Part shown: positions 62,500-64,000 of the stretch, in pieces
Layout of the letters: each line of letters begins with the position of its first letter
How positions within the stretch are numbered: position 1 is the first letter of the stretch
Origin: Rhabditoides inermis
Lineage: Eukaryota; Nematoda; Chromadorea; Rhabditida; Rhabditidae
Assembly (NCBI GenBank): GCA_963966185.1
Contig: CAWZYM010000272.1
Span: 1,156,501-1,220,500 of the forward strand
DNA: 64,000 nucleotides
Direction of reading: 5' to 3'
The notes under the pieces: model-generated
Told to the model about the DNA's origin: nothing
Databases searched by the model: none
What the model saw: the letters and a program-made list of their open reading frames with translations, nothing else
Position numbers and translations under genes: made by a program

Positions 62500-63444
62500 C
62501 CATCGCGCATCCGTACGGGTGTCGGTCGTGCCTCCTTTTTTGTGTTGTAGAGAAAAAAAGCAATAACCTTTTCATAATCATTCACTCAAACATTGCTCCT
62601 GCGCAGGGCAAATCTTTCCTTTTCTATTTACTCACTAAAGTCAAATAATTTAAATTAATTACTCTGCTACCGTGTACTAATCGGAATTATTTTAAAAAAG
62701 TTCCCGCGCGGAGTCCCAGGGAATATTCGGCTTTGAAAATTCCTTTTTGGTAACTTTTTAGTGGAACTTTTTACAAATACATTGATGGCATAATATTGCT
62801 TAAGAAAATCAAATATAAATTATCAAGGTGTTCATAATTCTAAATTGTTATTGCCCGCACAAGTCCTTTAAACAAACTATTCTTTATCAGCGAGATGAAA
62901 TGTAAACTGAAGAAAAACATTTCAAGTTTTGTGTGTAAACTACGACTATCACATAAAAATACAATGACTTTTAAAGCGGTAAGCTAAAATGAACATAAAA
63001 CGCAGAAAACAAATCGCTAAGTTTTGAAAAGTTTAGTTGAAAACACCGGAACTCATCGTGGAGCAGTCCAGCACAACATACACTCTCAAAACCGGAATGA
63101 CAAACTCTTAGTCAGCTGAATTGACTACATGGAGAACACAAATACGTGTACACACAATAAATGAGACGTGCAACAATCTGTGCGTTTGAAAACACTCAAA
63201 GTTCCATGTTTTTTTTCATTATTATGTACTCTTTTGATATGCACGAGACGATTAGGTCGTAAACGGTTAAGTTACGCCGTACTTTCGGCAAAGATTCTCG
63301 GAGCAGTGCTGTGTTTGCTCACATGCTCCGAAGTCCACGTCCCTCGTCTCAGGCCAAACATGCGGAGCACCTGGAAAACTGTTGATACTTTTTTTTTAAT
63401 TTTAAGGATGGATGTTAAAAGATGTTAAAGAATGTAAAAGAAAT

Positions 63445-63476
<32 letters not shown>

Positions 63477-63780
63477 AGAGAGAGGGAGAGAATTAGAGAG
63501 AGGGGGAGTTTAAATAAGTAAAAAGGAAAAAAAAAGAGTTTAGAGTAGGAGAGTAGTTATAAATACGAACGAAATCAAAACGAAAATTATAAAACGAAAA
63601 AGAATTTGTAGACCTTACACATGATGTCTCTCCTCAGGAATCAATAGAGAGCAATCAGCGATAAAACATACAGGATGAACTATGTTTTTCTATTTTTCTA
63701 TTCTTGTACACCTAGTGCAAAGGCGCGCGACAGCGCGCCGGAGCGCTAGTCCCCCCACCTAATGTCTCTCATGGAAAGAG
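62500..63780. other. AT-rich gene-free stretch
   Basis: No exon seen. Contains a (GA)n array at 63445-63508 and a small GC palindrome (AGGCGCGCGACAGCGCGCCG) near 63720. Confidence 0.5.
63445..63508. repeat. (GA)n microsatellite
   Basis: GA repeat with a run of G and GGGA variants. Confidence 0.95.
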
Positions 63781-63789
63781 CGGAACTCA

Positions 63790-63850
63790 TTTGCGGGCCC
63801 ACTATAGCGTAGTGGTAACGCTCTCGCCGACGCGCTATGTAACTTTGACA
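63790..63850 (+). repeat. tRNA-like 5' half
   Basis: TATAGCGTAGTGGTAACGCTC is a good D-arm/box A. It is preceded by GCGGGCCCACTA, also seen at 40597 (GCGGGCCTACTA). No T-arm follows, so this is a SINE or tRNA fragment. Confidence 0.45.
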
Positions 63851-63966
63851 GCGATTTTGACAGAAACGGCGGGGCAAACAACGCGTTTTCACTTACGCGC
63901 AGGGTTACCAAAGCGCAGCGTGCAAGCCGCTTGTGTCGTAGTCGCTGTTGACATTTTGCAACTCAC

Positions 63967-64000
63967 CTCGTTCCGAATCGTGCGGTTGAGCGTCATGTAG
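63967..64000 (-). CDS. Exon fragment of a gene continuing beyond the right edge
   Basis: On the minus strand an open piece reads YMTLNRTIRNE and meets a good donor, GAG|GTGAGTTGC, at 63966. Codons are GC-rich at third positions as in the other genes. Too short to name, and I find no downstream exon between here and the weak candidate further left. Confidence 0.4.

Overview
The window is nuclear DNA of a nematode, most likely a rhabditid or other chromadorean; I could not name the species. The evidence is the kind of genes present: a CMK-1 type calmodulin kinase, a nematode-style FMRFamide-receptor-like GPCR, and a Str-superfamily serpentine chemoreceptor. All genes are split into many short GC-rich exons with TTTCAG or TTGCAG acceptors. 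AT-rich introns of about 60 to 2,000 bases are stuffed with microsatellites and small transposons. There are no bacterial, viral or organellar genes.

Layout. 51-3220 (+): last five exons of the calmodulin-dependent kinase I gene (cmk-1). 3221-9792: intergenic, repeats only. 9793-20776 (+): complete 12-exon class A GPCR (377 aa). 21200-30358 (-): complete 12-exon FMRFamide-receptor-like GPCR (397 aa), convergent with the previous gene, about 420 bases apart. 30359-35027: dense (GA)n arrays and a LINE 3' fragment. 35028-38512 (-): Str-superfamily chemoreceptor (about 385 aa, nine exons). 38513-44715: repeat field with long (AT)n tracts, tRNA-related elements and a 1-kb palindrome. 44716-51230 (-): 13-exon F-box-like protein (about 399 aa). 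52370-56040: complex satellite with paired GC-rich hairpins, a 130-base tandem repeat carrying ATGCAAAT, and many GTTTAC motifs. 56630-57548 (+): five-exon secreted thioredoxin (119 aa). 57549-64000: mostly non-coding, with one weak gene candidate at 61521-62336 and an exon fragment of a further gene entering from the right end on the minus strand.

The three receptors and CMK-1 are all of neuronal or sensory type. Nothing shows that they are co-regulated; there is no operon-like spacing. Exon models were built by hand: every splice junction given keeps the reading frame, and most rest on conserved family motifs on both sides.

Most of the novelty is in the repeats: at least two TIR families flanked by TAA, a TIR element with a tRNA-like core, a larger TIR element holding exon-like pieces, fold-back elements, truncated LINEs whose (TTA)n tails abut splice acceptors, (CT)n arrays that start just after 5' splice sites, and the hairpin satellite. 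Two introns appear to use GC donors.
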